Part shown: positions 1 to 9,120 of the stretch, piece by piece
Layout of the letters: every line of letters begins with the position of its first letter
Numbering within the stretch: the first letter of the stretch is position 1
Assembly (NCBI RefSeq): GCF_014237865.1
Contig: NZ_JACJUU010000008.1
Coordinates: 62,001 to 126,000 of the forward strand
DNA: 64,000 nucleotides
Origin: Pusillimonas minor
Lineage (GTDB): Bacteria > Pseudomonadota > Gammaproteobacteria > Burkholderiales > Burkholderiaceae_B
Direction: 5' to 3'
Translations under genes and position numbers: made by a program
Notes under the pieces: model-generated
Seen by the model: only the letters and a program-made list of their open reading frames with translations
Database searches by the model: none
What the model was told of the DNA's origin: nothing

Positions 1-1636
1 AGGCAGGGACGGCACGCACCATGAGTGTTGCCGGGCCTGCAGGGCGCAGGATCAGGCCCAGGTCTTCAAGCGTTTCGGCATGTTCGTCGGCAATGGCAAC
101 ATCTTTTTCGTTTGCCTGAAACACGACCGGAACGAGTAGTTCTTGTCTGGGCAGATCGCGCATGTCGATGGCGCGTTTCAGTTGCTCGTAGACGACGCGC
201 TCGTGCGCAGCATGCATATCAACCAGAATCAGCCCGGTTGCGGTTTGCGACAGAATATAGATGCCGTGCAGCTGGGCCAGTGCCATGCCCAGCGGGAACT
301 CGTGATCGGGCAGGGGGGCTGGCTGTGTGCGTGTTGTGCCGGCCGTTGCGGCAGCGGGCGCCAGTGGCCGGTACAGCGTTTGCCAGTCAGTGCCCTGCGC
401 TTCAGCGGTAGCGCGATCTCGCAGGTTAAGGGCATGCTGCCCGTATGGCGAAAATGCGGGAGCGCGGTATTGCCCCGCCGGTGCGGGTGTGCCGTGCGAC
501 GCCAAATGGCTGGGCGACGGTGACGGCGAGCTTCCGGTAACGCGGTTGGCGGTGTCGTGGGGCAGGGCTTCATCGTGGCCAGAAGGGGCCTCAGGCGTGT
601 GGTCGTTGTTGACACGTGCGGCATCCGCAGGCACAGGCTGGCCGCCGCCGGCAGTTTGGGCGAGTACCTGTGACAACGCCCGCGCGACAAACTGGTGTAC
701 GGCTCCGCTGTCGCGAAAACGGATTTCGTGCTTGGCCGGGTGGACGTTGACATCGACAGCATTTGGGTCAATGGATAAAAACAAGACAAACCCGGGTTGG
801 CGATCGCCATGCAGGACGTCGGCGTAAGCCTGACGGATGGCGTGCGAGACGGTTTTGTCGCGGACATACCGGCCGTTGACGTAAAGATACTGACGATCGG
901 CCCGGGCGCGGGCGTAAGTGGGGCGTGTAATCATGCCGTCGAGCCTGACCAGCCCCTGGTCGACACTGACACCCAGGCCCTGACTGACGAATTCATTGCC
1001 CAGCACGTCAAGTATGCGCTGGGCGATATCGCCGGCCCGCCAGTGTCGTTGCGGCTTGTCGTTATGAAACAGCCGGAACGCAACCTGGGGATGGGCCAGC
1101 GCAATGCGTTCGAGGATATCGACACAGTGCCCGTACTCGGTCGACTCGGTACGCAGGAACTTCCGGCGGGCCGGCACGTTTTCGAAGAGTTGGCGAACGT
1201 CGACCGTGGTGCCCTGCGGGCCGGAGGCTGCGGTGATGTCGGGTTGCTGGGCGGTGATTTGCCACGCATGGGGCGCATCGTCGGTGCGGGAGGTAAGCGT
1301 TAGCCGTGCCACCGCCCCGATGGACGCCAGCGCCTCGCCACGAAAGCCCATCGAGGCTACCGATTCGAGGTCGTCGAGAGATTTTATTTTGCTGGTGGCG
1401 TGGCGGGTTAAGGCAAGGGCCAGCTCGTTTTGGGCAATACCGCAACCATTATCGGAGACGGCAATACGACGAATACCGCCCCCATCAAGACGAACCTCGA
1501 TGCTGGACGCGCCGGCATCAATGGCGTTTTCAAGAATCTCTTTCAGTACCGAGGCGGGTCGTTCAATGACCTCGCCGGCGGCGATTTGGCTGATGAGAAG
1601 ATCGGGGAGGGGGGCAATTACGGGGCGTTGCGACAT
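1..1636 (-). CDS. mutL: DNA mismatch repair protein MutL (C-terminus cut by window edge)
   Basis: MutL couples mismatch recognition by MutS to strand removal. The frame opens at ATG 1636 ([20 protein letters not shown]) and runs off the left edge after 545 codons, so the last part of the dimerisation domain is missing. Visible GHKL ATPase motifs near the N-terminus are [14 protein letters not shown] and GFRGEAL. A long Pro/Ala/Ser-rich linker follows, then the C-terminal domain with [12 protein letters not shown], which matches the endonuclease motif DQHAxxExxxxE of nicking MutL proteins (absent in E. coli MutL). It starts 11 bp after the amidase stop codon, giving a tsaE-amidase-mutL operon, the same order as tsaE-amiB-mutL in E. 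coli. The identification is secure. Confidence 0.96.
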   Translation of the reverse strand, partial: MSQRPVIAPLPDLLISQIAAGEVIERPASVLKEILENAIDAGASSIEVRLDGGGIRRIAVSDNGCGIAQNELALALTRHATSKIKSLDDLESVASMGFRGEALASIGAVARLTLTSRTDDAPHAWQITAQQPDITAASGPQGTTVDVRQLFENVPARRKFLRTESTEYGHCVDILERIALAHPQVAFRLFHNDKPQRHWRAGDIAQRILDVLGNEFVSQGLGVSVDQGLVRLDGMITRPTYARARADRQYLYVNGRYVRDKTVSHAIRQAYADVLHGDRQPGFVLFLSIDPNAVDVNVHPAKHEIRFRDSGAVHQFVARALSQVLAQTAGGGQPVPADAARVNNDHTPEAPSGHDEALPHDTANRVTGSSPSPSPSHLASHGTPAPAGQYRAPAFSPYGQHALNLRDRATAEAQGTDWQTLYRPLAPAAATAGTTRTQPAPLPDHEFPLGMALAQLHGIYILSQTATGLILVDMHAAHERVVYEQLKRAIDMRDLPRQELLVPVVFQANEKDVAIADEHAETLEDLGLILRPAGPATLMVRAVPA

Positions 1637-1647
1637 CGTAGGGGCAA

Positions 1648-3015
1648 TTATGCCCGACGCGCGAGCCCCGGGCTAGTTGCGAAGTAATCGTTGATGCCTT
1701 TGAGCATGGCGGTGGCGATTTTGTCTTGGTGCCCGCCGCTGCGTAGCAGGCGCTCTTCTTCGGGGTTACTGATAAATGCCGTTTCAACCAGGATGGACGG
1801 GATGTCCGGCGCCTTGAGCACGGCAAACCCCGCACGTTCAACATATTTTTTATGCAGCCGGTTGATTTTGCCGATTTCGCTCAGGACGCGGCCACCGACT
1901 TTGACCGAGTCATTGATTTGTGCCGCCGTTGACATATCGAGCAAGACTTTGGCCACTTGCTGGTTGTGCGACCCCAGGTTGATACCGCCGATCAGGTCGG
2001 CATCGTTCTGGTTTTTGGCCAGCCAGCGGGCGGCGGCACTGGATGCCCCGTTTTGCGACAAGACAAAAACCGACGACCCCCGGGCACTGGGCTTGACCCA
2101 GGCGTCGGCATGGATAGACACAAACAGGTCGGCCTTCACCCGCCGCGCTTTTTGCACTCGAACCTGAAGTGGTACAAAGAAGTCGCCGTCGCGCGTCAGG
2201 TAGGCGCGCATGTTGGGTTGCGCGTCGATGAGTTTTTTGAGGCGACGGGCAATCGCCAGCACAATGTGCTTTTCGTAGGTGCCGCTGGGGCCGACCGCGC
2301 CGGGGTCTTCGCCGCCATGGCCGGGGTCGAGTGCAATAAGAATCGGGCGATTGGGGCGCTCGGTGTCGGGCATGGCCGGCGTGGGCGCAGCCTGAGGGGC
2401 CGGCTTTTTCTGGGCAATAGGGGGCAGTTGCTGGCCGTCAACCGACGGGATAGGCGCCGAGGGTGAGCCGGCCTGCGCCAGATTTTCAAGAACTTCGGCC
2501 AGTGGGTCGCTATCGTCGCCCATATTGCTTAGCGCCAATAGCGGGTCTTGGGCAATTTTCGGGTACAGGTCAAGCACCAGGCGGTACTTGTACTCGCCAA
2601 TGGGTTTAAGCGTGAACACCTGCGGGGCGATGGCCTGTTTCAGATCAAAAACCAGGCGAATGACGTCGGGGCGGTTTTGCGCCACGCGCACGGTGGCAAT
2701 ATACGGGTCGTTGGGTTTGACCTTGGATACCAGTTCGTTGATAGCCTGGTTCATGGTCAGCCCGTTAATGTCGACCACCAGACGATGTGGTCCCTCAAGG
2801 GTGAAGTGTTCGGCTTTGAGTTCGGTGTCGAGTTCTAGCGTGACGCGGGTATATTCGTCGGCCGGCCAGGTACGGACTGCCAGGATGGTTGCCGCCCGGG
2901 CCATTTTCGGGATAACAGGCAGCGCAAACAGTGTGGTTGCAGTTGCGATCAGACGCCGACGGACGCGCCCGGCGGGTGAGATCCCCTCGGTGGAAGCACT
3001 AGTCTGGTTAGCCAT
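1648..3015 (-). CDS. amiC: N-acetylmuramoyl-L-alanine amidase (AmiB/AmiC type)
   Basis: This is a periplasmic zinc amidase that cleaves peptide stems from peptidoglycan during daughter-cell separation. The 455-residue protein has an N-terminal export signal with an Arg-Arg-Arg stretch before the hydrophobic core ([18 protein letters not shown]), compatible with Tat export. An AMIN domain follows (about 45-150), then a Pro/Ala linker and an Amidase_3 domain from about 225. Zinc-ligand motifs are [11 protein letters not shown], the Glu of TYEKH, SIHADA, and the catalytic Glu in [10 protein letters not shown]. Tat-like signal plus AMIN domain favours AmiC over AmiB, but operon position matches AmiB, so the symbol is tentative. 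It overlaps the 3' end of tsaE by 67 bp. Confidence 0.92.
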   Translation of the reverse strand: MANQTSASTEGISPAGRVRRRLIATATTLFALPVIPKMARAATILAVRTWPADEYTRVTLELDTELKAEHFTLEGPHRLVVDINGLTMNQAINELVSKVKPNDPYIATVRVAQNRPDVIRLVFDLKQAIAPQVFTLKPIGEYKYRLVLDLYPKIAQDPLLALSNMGDDSDPLAEVLENLAQAGSPSAPIPSVDGQQLPPIAQKKPAPQAAPTPAMPDTERPNRPILIALDPGHGGEDPGAVGPSGTYEKHIVLAIARRLKKLIDAQPNMRAYLTRDGDFFVPLQVRVQKARRVKADLFVSIHADAWVKPSARGSSVFVLSQNGASSAAARWLAKNQNDADLIGGINLGSHNQQVAKVLLDMSTAAQINDSVKVGGRVLSEIGKINRLHKKYVERAGFAVLKAPDIPSILVETAFISNPEEERLLRSGGHQDKIATAMLKGINDYFATSPGLARRA

Positions 3016-3503
3016 GATTGTCCTTTGTTGCTATAGGCGATTAATCGTGCTTGTCGTCCGGTTTCTGCGTAGCTCAGGTTGATTTCAAGGTCGGGCAAAG
3101 GGAGCAGCCCGCCGGCCTGTTCCGGCCATTCGATGAGCACAACTGCTTGTTTTTGCAGGATATCTCGGAACCCAGCATCTATCCATTCTCGTGGATCGCT
3201 AAATCTATAAAAATCAAGATGATACAAGTATAAGTTAGAAACTTTATAGCTTTCAAGCAAAGCATAGCTCGGGCTTTTGATCCGGCCGGTGACGCCGCAT
3301 GCGCGCAGCAAGGCCCGGGCAAAGCTGGTTTTGCCCGCACCGAGGTCGCCACGAAGATGAATGCGTCCGCCCTGTGGTGTGCCCGGATGGCCTGGGTCGT
3401 CGGCCAGCAACAGGGGTGCGATTTGCGTCGCCAGTGCAATAGTGCTGCTTTCGTCTTCTAAATAAGTTTCAACTTCGCCCAAAACGCGGTTTTCTGTCGT
3501 CAT
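2949..3503 (-). CDS. tsaE: tRNA threonylcarbamoyladenosine biosynthesis ATPase TsaE
   Basis: TsaE is the ATPase that works with TsaB and TsaD to make t6A at position 37 of ANN-decoding tRNAs. The 184-residue product carries the P-loop GDLGAGKTSFARALL at about residue 52, then SPSYALLESY and the family motif LYHLDFYRFSD, followed by IEWPEQAG. It is slightly longer than the usual 150-160 residues because of a C-terminal extension that overlaps the amidase start; the extension (after about residue 160) resembles no known motif. It is the first gene of the minus-strand tsaE-amidase-mutL run. No classic promoter was identified, but the upstream region holds strong inverted repeats. Confidence 0.95.
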   Translation of the reverse strand: MTTENRVLGEVETYLEDESSTIALATQIAPLLLADDPGHPGTPQGGRIHLRGDLGAGKTSFARALLRACGVTGRIKSPSYALLESYKVSNLYLYHLDFYRFSDPREWIDAGFRDILQKQAVVLIEWPEQAGGLLPLPDLEINLSYAETGRQARLIAYSNKGQSWLTRLVLPPRGSHPPGASVGV

Positions 3504-3563
3504 GATGATTTACCTGATATGGCCCGCGGCATTGTAGTGCATACCCGTGTGCCCAGAGCTTCG

Positions 3564-3577
3564 GGCGGCATGCCGCC
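3564..3577. repeat. 14-bp perfect palindrome upstream of tsaE
   Basis: GGCGGCATGCCGCC is identical to its reverse complement. It lies about 60 bp upstream of the tsaE start and 25 bp from the larger hairpin at 3602-3636. It could be an operator or simply part of a GC-rich extragenic element. Confidence 0.5.
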
Positions 3578-3601
3578 GCATCTTCTGCTGCCGGAAAAGC
3601 A

Positions 3602-3636
3602 ACAGCACTTGCATTGTCCGGGAATGCAAGTGCTGT
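3602..3636. repeat. Perfect 14-bp inverted repeat with 7-nt loop
   Basis: Arms ACAGCACTTGCATT (3602-3615) and AATGCAAGTGCTGT (3623-3636) are perfect complements around the loop GTCCGGG. On the minus strand the hairpin is followed by TGCTTTTCC, a weak U-tract. It could therefore terminate minus-strand transcription coming from the GGDEF gene before tsaE. On the plus strand no T-run follows. An operator role cannot be excluded. Confidence 0.6.
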
Positions 3637-3704
3637 CATGAAAAATTCACGTTAACACTGAGACAAAAATACAACATTGCATGCTGCTAAAATGGCGGCG
3701 CTGC

Positions 3705-3779
3705 GTCTCCGTAGTTAAATGGATATAACTTTCCCCTCCTAAGGGAAGATTACAGGTTCGATTCCTGTCGGGGACGCCA
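3705..3779 (+). tRNA. tRNA-Arg (anticodon CCT)
   Basis: A 75-nt cloverleaf with encoded CCA. Acceptor GTCTCCG (3705-3711) pairs with CGGGGAC (one G-U), discriminator is G, and CCA occupies 3777-3779. The anticodon loop CTCCTAA sits between TTCCC and GGGAA, giving anticodon CCT (reads AGG). The T-arm contains GGTTCGATTCC. TAAAAT at 3688-3693 is a plausible -10 box. It is convergent with the GGDEF gene that follows. Confidence 0.95.
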
Positions 3780-3846
3780 CGCGCTAAATCGGTTTGCATC
3801 CCGCCGGTGTTTCGCGGCGATGCACCCGTTCAAGGTGTCAGCACGC

Positions 3847-5406
3847 TTAACGCGCCATCTCAACGCGGTTACGTCCGTTTTTCTTGGCGTTGTACAGCGC
3901 TTCATCGGCCCGTTTCAACGAGGCCTCGACGCTGCCGCCTTCGGGCGACCAGTACGCCACCCCCAAAGATATCGTAATGTGCCCCGGCCCGGGCAGGCCG
4001 TGCCAGGCATCGACATGCGCACGCAGACGTTCGGCGACGTGCTGGGCGCCGTCTGGCGGGGTGGCGGGAAGCAGCATTAAAAATTCTTCGCCGCCGCTTC
4101 TGCACAGCAGGTCTTCATCGCGCGAGCACGTACGCATGGCGTCGGCCAGGAACTGCAGGATCAGGTCGCCGGTGTCGTGCCCCCAGGTGTCATTGACGGG
4201 CTTGAAGTGGTCGATGTCGACTGCAACGATGGCGAAGTCCTGGCGGCTTTGCTCCAGAGCGGCCAGGGCCATTTCCTGACCTCGGCGATTTAACAGGCCT
4301 GTGAGGGCATCGGTTTGCGCATCGAGGTTGAGTTTGACGATGCGGTGATGAAACGTGTTCATGCTTTCGAGCATGGCTTTTTTCAGCTGGCTGGCTTCGT
4401 AGTACCACGGTTCAACCTGCCCGATTTTTTCGGCGGTTTCGGGTTGGTCGAGCGCACGGGCACCCTGGGCCAGTTGCGACAGCGGGCGGGAAATCAGGCG
4501 CGCCATCCACCAGGCTAGGCCAAGAATGATCAGCGCCGGTATCGCCGTGTCTTTCAGCACGCCGGCCATCAGGGCGCCAAGGGGTTCAAGTGCCGCATTG
4601 GTGGGGGCTTGGGCCACAATGCCCCAGCCGGCAATTGTCAGTGGTGCATAGCCCGCCAGCATTTCTATTCCTTGGCTGTTGCGTGCCTGCATGTAGCCGG
4701 TTTCTCCGGCCAGCACGGCATCGACGACCGGGTTTTGACCAACCGTCGTGCCCACTCGGCGCGACTCGGGGTGGTAGAGTAATTGTCGATCTTGGTCGAC
4801 GGCGAACAGGTAAGACCCATCGCTGTAGTAGTGTTCGCTGAGTAACCGGTCAAGGCTGTTGGCTTGTCCCAGGTAAATACTGCCACCGATATAGCCCAGG
4901 TATTTTCCTGAAGCCGAAAAAATAGGTTGGGACAGCACGATGACCCGGTTACCGCTGGCACCGGTGTAAGGCTTTGAAATAACGGGGCTTTGAAGCTGCA
5001 GGGCTTCTTTGGCACCGAGGGTCTCCAGTGATTTTCCGATCAGCGTATCGAGGGGTGCGGCGGCCAACACCTTGCCCGTGGCATCGGCAACCAGCACCGA
5101 ATCGAAGCTTTCTGTTTGTCGGTAGACGCGTGACACCTCGGTTTGCAGGGCTTGCGGGATGTCCATCAGTTTGTTGACCTCTTTCGCGCTGTAGCGAAGT
5201 AATTGCATGGAAGACGCCAGGTAGTCGCTGGTGGCTGATGCCACTTTGGTGGCGTAAGCATGATTAAGTTGCAACCGGTTCTTGATCAGGATTTGTTCCT
5301 GGGCTTTGTAGCTGGCATAAAAACTGTTGGCGAGCATGATCAGGCCGGTTACAACGGCCAGAGAAATAATCAGTCGACGCAGGTCAAGGTGTTTGAGTCG
5401 TATCAT
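3847..5406 (-). CDS. dCache sensor diguanylate cyclase
   Basis: Predicted inner-membrane enzyme making cyclic di-GMP from two GTP. The 519 residues comprise a first membrane helix (about 11-30), a periplasmic sensor of about 240 residues that looks like a double Cache fold, a second helix (about 288-310), a short HAMP-like linker, and a GGDEF domain. The active-site signature is SGGEEF near residue 437. An RxxD inhibitory site (RDED) lies at the canonical distance upstream, so product feedback is likely. DIDHFKPVNDTWGHDTGD is the usual metal/GTP-binding segment. The ligand of the sensor is unknown. It lies 34 bp downstream of xerD on the same strand and may be co-transcribed with it. Confidence 0.9.
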   Translation of the reverse strand: MIRLKHLDLRRLIISLAVVTGLIMLANSFYASYKAQEQILIKNRLQLNHAYATKVASATSDYLASSMQLLRYSAKEVNKLMDIPQALQTEVSRVYRQTESFDSVLVADATGKVLAAAPLDTLIGKSLETLGAKEALQLQSPVISKPYTGASGNRVIVLSQPIFSASGKYLGYIGGSIYLGQANSLDRLLSEHYYSDGSYLFAVDQDRQLLYHPESRRVGTTVGQNPVVDAVLAGETGYMQARNSQGIEMLAGYAPLTIAGWGIVAQAPTNAALEPLGALMAGVLKDTAIPALIILGLAWWMARLISRPLSQLAQGARALDQPETAEKIGQVEPWYYEASQLKKAMLESMNTFHHRIVKLNLDAQTDALTGLLNRRGQEMALAALEQSRQDFAIVAVDIDHFKPVNDTWGHDTGDLILQFLADAMRTCSRDEDLLCRSGGEEFLMLLPATPPDGAQHVAERLRAHVDAWHGLPGPGHITISLGVAYWSPEGGSVEASLKRADEALYNAKKNGRNRVEMAR

Positions 5407-5440
5407 TGGGTGCGGCTGTTTACCTCGGTACTTTCAAAAC

Positions 5441-6355
5441 TTAGCCCCGCGGGTGATGCTGTGCGTGCAGGGTTTTTAAACGTTCGCGTGCCACATGGGT
5501 ATAAATTTGTGTGGTTGAAATGTCGGCATGGCCCAACAATAACTGTACGACACGCAAATCGGCGCCATGGTTCAGCAGGTGGGTGGCAAAGGCATGGCGC
5601 AATACGTGCGGCGACAGCGGTGCGGTAATACCTGCCCGAAGCGCATATTTTTTCACGATAAGCCAGAATGACTGCCGTGTCATGGCGCCGCCGCGCGCAG
5701 TAACAAACAGTGCGTCGCTGCGTTTGGGGCCTAGCAAAGCCGGGCGCGATGCCCCCATATAGTGTTGCATCCAGTGTACTGCTTCAGCACCTAGCGGCAC
5801 CAGCCGGTCTTTCCCGCCCTTGCCCATCACGACGCGCACCACGCCTTCGTCAAGGTTGGCGTCCAGCAGTTTCAGCGAAACCAGTTCAGTGACGCGAAGG
5901 CCTGTGGCGTAGAGTGTTTCCAGCATTGCCCTGTCGCGCATGCCAAGCGCAAGATTGGTGTCGGGCGCGGTCAGCAAGGCGTCGACGTTGGCTTCGGAAA
6001 GTGTTTTTGGAAAACGAGTTGGCTGTCGCGCGCTTTTCAGCGTAAGGCAGGGGTCATGCTGTACATGATTTTGCCTTTTCGCCCAAAGAAAAAATCGTCT
6101 CAACGTGGCCAGGCGACGGTTGGCTGTGGTGGCTTTGGAGGTCGCGTGCTGGCTGGCAAACCAAGCCTGGATGTCGGACGTTTGCGTGTGGATGAGCGTT
6201 TTGCCCTGTGTGTCGCCCAGCCATTGGGTAAACGCAGACAGGTCTCGCCGGTAGGCGGCAAGGGTGTTGTTTGCCAACCCGTCTTCAAGCCACAGGGCGT
6301 CAAGAAAGGGCTGAATCAGGGGCGAAGGGAGAGGCGAGGTTCGGGCAAGACTCAT
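5441..6355 (-). CDS. xerD: Site-specific tyrosine recombinase XerD
   Basis: XerD acts with XerC at dif to resolve chromosome dimers. The ATG at 6355 gives 304 residues starting MSLARTSPLP, matching family length; the frame is open further upstream, but that would add an unlike 41-residue leader reaching into the divergent gene. The N-terminal core-binding domain (NTLAAYRRDLSAF) is followed by the catalytic domain. Catalytic residues are Arg in TGLRVTEL, Lys in MGKGGKDR, His and Arg in HVLRHAFATHLL, His in LLGHADI, and the nucleophile Tyr in TTQIYTHV. XerC is similar but the sequence reads as XerD. The region between it and the divergent nuclease gene is under 50 bp. Confidence 0.93.
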   Translation of the reverse strand: MSLARTSPLPSPLIQPFLDALWLEDGLANNTLAAYRRDLSAFTQWLGDTQGKTLIHTQTSDIQAWFASQHATSKATTANRRLATLRRFFLWAKRQNHVQHDPCLTLKSARQPTRFPKTLSEANVDALLTAPDTNLALGMRDRAMLETLYATGLRVTELVSLKLLDANLDEGVVRVVMGKGGKDRLVPLGAEAVHWMQHYMGASRPALLGPKRSDALFVTARGGAMTRQSFWLIVKKYALRAGITAPLSPHVLRHAFATHLLNHGADLRVVQLLLGHADISTTQIYTHVARERLKTLHAQHHPRG

Positions 6356-6402
6356 GAGGAACAACTCGTAGGCAAAATGATCTGGCCGGGAAGCGAGCGA
6401 CC

Positions 6403-9120
6403 ATGAACGACACGGTAAACTGCCGGTTTCTGAACCGGGCCGCAGCCATGCAAAGTACTGTAACTGATTTGGATTCATTGGACATCACGACGCTTGCACA
6501 ATTGTTGGAAATGGACAGCCAGCAGACGTTAGTGTTGACGGTAAACAACCGGCATGCCCGTCGTTTGTTATCTGAGCTTTCGGATTCGCTGCGCGATGAT
6601 CGGCGTGTGATGCCCTTGCCCGCCATTGTGCCCCTGGCCGCTTGGTTTCGGCAGGCGGCCGATCAATTGTCTTTTTTGCCGCAAGCCGCTACGCCTGCGC
6701 ATTATCTTGATGTTTTTGCCGCGCGGGGTCTTTGGCAGCAGGTGATCGAGGCCGTTGAGGGTGAAGAGACGCTGCTGGACACCAGCATGGCAGCGCGCCT
6801 GGCCGCCGAGGCCGACACGCTGATGAGCGAGTGGCAGCTTGATGTCGATCCTGCCGCTGAGACACACGACTTTCAGCGGTTTTCGCTATGGCAAAGTCGT
6901 TATGCTGAATGCCTTGCCGAACGCGACGCTGAAGACGTGAACGCGAGTATCGGGCGCGTTTGTGATGCCGCGGCCCAGGGCGTTCTACCGCTCGATTTCA
7001 CGACGCTGGTGCTGGCTGGTTTTAACGAGTTGTCGCCCCGGATGTCGACGTTGCTGTCGGGGTTGGCAACACGCGGCGTGCATTGCCTGGTGCTGCAGGG
7101 GCAACGACCGTCTGCCGGGGCACGGTTGCGCTATGCGCTGCCGGATACCGATCAGGAGTGGTGGGCTGCCGCGCGTTGGGCAAAATACAACCTGCAGCAG
7201 AACCCGCGCGGTCGTTATGCCATTGTGGCCAGTCGTCTGGAAGCCGATGTGGCGTTGGCGCACCGCGCGTTGCGCCTGACTTTGCCGCCTGGCGAAGGTT
7301 ATAACGTTGCAGTGGCCCGCCCGCTGGCGCAGTGGCCGCTGGTGCGTGCAGCGTTGGCCTGGCTTAGTGTGCTTGCCGATTTCCGTATTACGGGTGTGTC
7401 TACACCAAGGCAATTGGGCACGGCGTTATTGGCCGGCGCCTGTGTGGGTGCGCATGCCGAAGCTGCGGCGCGCGCCAGGCTTGATGCCGATTGGCGTCAC
7501 AAGTCGGTAACGCAGATCTCTCTACTCCAGTTTACCGGCATGTTGGCCAACGCCACGCCGCAATTGCATCAAGCCTGGCTTGGTTGTGTCGACGTGCTGA
7601 TGGCTGATCGCAGCCGTCTGGGTTTGCATGCCTGGTCGGCGAAATTTCGTGATCTGTTGGGCAGGCTGGGGTTTCCCGGCTCGTCTCCCGGCAGTGCCGC
7701 GTTCCAGACGCTGGAAGCCCTTGATCGCGCCCTGGGCCAGTTAGGGCAGTACGACATTGTCTGGGGTGAGGTGTCCTTCGCGAAGGCGGTTGGCTTGTTG
7801 ACCCGATTGGTGCGCGAAACCTTGTTTCAACCCCAACGCGATCCGGCGGCGCGCCTTGATGTGTTGGGTTTGCTTGAGGCCGAGGGCGGCAGTTGGGACG
7901 GCGTTTGGGTGTTGGGCCTTACCGATGAGGTCTTGCCCGCGTCGACGCGTCCGAATCCTTTGCTGCCGGCTCATGTATTGCGTCATGCGGGTGCGCCGCG
8001 CGCCACGCCCGAACGGGAACTGCAATGGGCAGGCGTGTTGTTCGACGACCTGTGCCGTTTGGCGCCGCAGGTTTGTTTCAGCCATGCCTCGCACGAAGGC
8101 GAACGCGAGTTGCGACCTAGCCCTTTTATTGCGCACACCCCCGAAGCGATCACACCGGGTTATCTGCAGCCGCCGGCTGCGGGCGCCGGCACGCGCCTTG
8201 AGGTATTGACCGACGACCAGGGGCCCGCGTTGCAGGCCGATGCGGTCATGCCGGGGGGGATATCCCTGATCGATTATCAGTCACGAAATCCCCTCTGGGC
8301 TTTCGTCAAATATCGGCTTGGGGCTTCGCAGCTGCCAGATTACGGCCAGTTGGCCGACCAGAACGCGCGTGGTCTGTTCATGCACCGCGCATTGGAGCTG
8401 GTCTGGAAGTCATTGAAACATCAGGACGCTCTGCATGAGGCCGCCGTACAGGGGCAAGTGGCGTCGATTGTTGACGAGGCCATCTTGGCGGCGGCTCAGG
8501 AGCATTTGGCGGGCTACGGCGACACCTTGAAGCGCCTCGAACAAGAGCGGGGGCGTGTGGTGGTGCTGCAGTGGCTTGCGCTTGAGCAGGCGCGCATGCC
8601 GTTTGCCATCGAAGCGCTGGAGCAGCCAGTGACCTGGCAGTTTGGCCCATTGGGTCTGAAGCTTCGGTTGGATCGTATCGATCGCCTGCATGATGGCAGC
8701 CTGGCCATCGTCGATTACAAAACCGGCAATGGCAATATCGATCCAAAGTCCGACTGGTCGCGCCAGCGACTGGTCGACTTGCAGTTACCGTTTTATGCGG
8801 CAGTCATGGGGGGAGGCGGCACGGATGCCGGTGTGGGTGCGTTGGTACTGGCGCAATTGCATGCCCGGGGTTGTCAGGTGCGCGGGTTGGCCGATGCCGA
8901 CTTGGGTGTGCCGGGGCTGGCGTCGGTATCCGATTGGCCGGCCTTCGAGGGCCTTGACTGGTCCGCCGTGCTGTTGCGGTGGCGGCAAGCTATCGAGGGG
9001 TTAGCCAATGATTTCATCCGGGGCGATGCCCGTAACCGGTTCGAGAAAAGAGCCGATCTAGATTACTGTGATGTTTTGCCTTTCTTAAGACTGAATGAAG
9101 CCGGGAGCGATAATGTCTGA
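6403..9120 (+). CDS. AddB-like PD-(D/E)XK nuclease (probable DNA repair protein)
   Basis: Likely nuclease partner of the helicase encoded next, in double-strand break processing. It is 905 residues; an alternative ATG at 6448 would shorten it by 15, but 6403 has the better upstream GGAAG. The N-terminal two thirds look like an inactivated helicase fold (LTVNNRHARRLL without a P-loop), as in AddB. The C-terminal nuclease domain shows LRLDRIDRL and AIVDYKTG near residues 755-775, followed by the Gln motif QLPFYAAV. The iron-sulphur cysteines typical of AddB nucleases look mostly lost: NPLWAF stands where CPFRAF is usual, and only one Cys remains near the C-terminus. Its stop codon overlaps the helicase start. 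Confidence 0.85.
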   Translation: MNDTVNCRFLNRAAAMQSTVTDLDSLDITTLAQLLEMDSQQTLVLTVNNRHARRLLSELSDSLRDDRRVMPLPAIVPLAAWFRQAADQLSFLPQAATPAHYLDVFAARGLWQQVIEAVEGEETLLDTSMAARLAAEADTLMSEWQLDVDPAAETHDFQRFSLWQSRYAECLAERDAEDVNASIGRVCDAAAQGVLPLDFTTLVLAGFNELSPRMSTLLSGLATRGVHCLVLQGQRPSAGARLRYALPDTDQEWWAAARWAKYNLQQNPRGRYAIVASRLEADVALAHRALRLTLPPGEGYNVAVARPLAQWPLVRAALAWLSVLADFRITGVSTPRQLGTALLAGACVGAHAEAAARARLDADWRHKSVTQISLLQFTGMLANATPQLHQAWLGCVDVLMADRSRLGLHAWSAKFRDLLGRLGFPGSSPGSAAFQTLEALDRALGQLGQYDIVWGEVSFAKAVGLLTRLVRETLFQPQRDPAARLDVLGLLEAEGGSWDGVWVLGLTDEVLPASTRPNPLLPAHVLRHAGAPRATPERELQWAGVLFDDLCRLAPQVCFSHASHEGERELRPSPFIAHTPEAITPGYLQPPAAGAGTRLEVLTDDQGPALQADAVMPGGISLIDYQSRNPLWAFVKYRLGASQLPDYGQLADQNARGLFMHRALELVWKSLKHQDALHEAAVQGQVASIVDEAILAAAQEHLAGYGDTLKRLEQERGRVVVLQWLALEQARMPFAIEALEQPVTWQFGPLGLKLRLDRIDRLHDGSLAIVDYKTGNGNIDPKSDWSRQRLVDLQLPFYAAVMGGGGTDAGVGALVLAQLHARGCQVRGLADADLGVPGLASVSDWPAFEGLDWSAVLLRWRQAIEGLANDFIRGDARNRFEKRADLDYCDVLPFLRLNEAGSDNV

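Noticed and set aside
3705-5406. Both GGDEF genes of the window being convergent with a tRNA-Arg gene, suggesting insertion at tRNA sites
   Set aside because: No integrase, direct repeat of the tRNA 3' end or change in base composition was seen at either place; it is probably coincidence.
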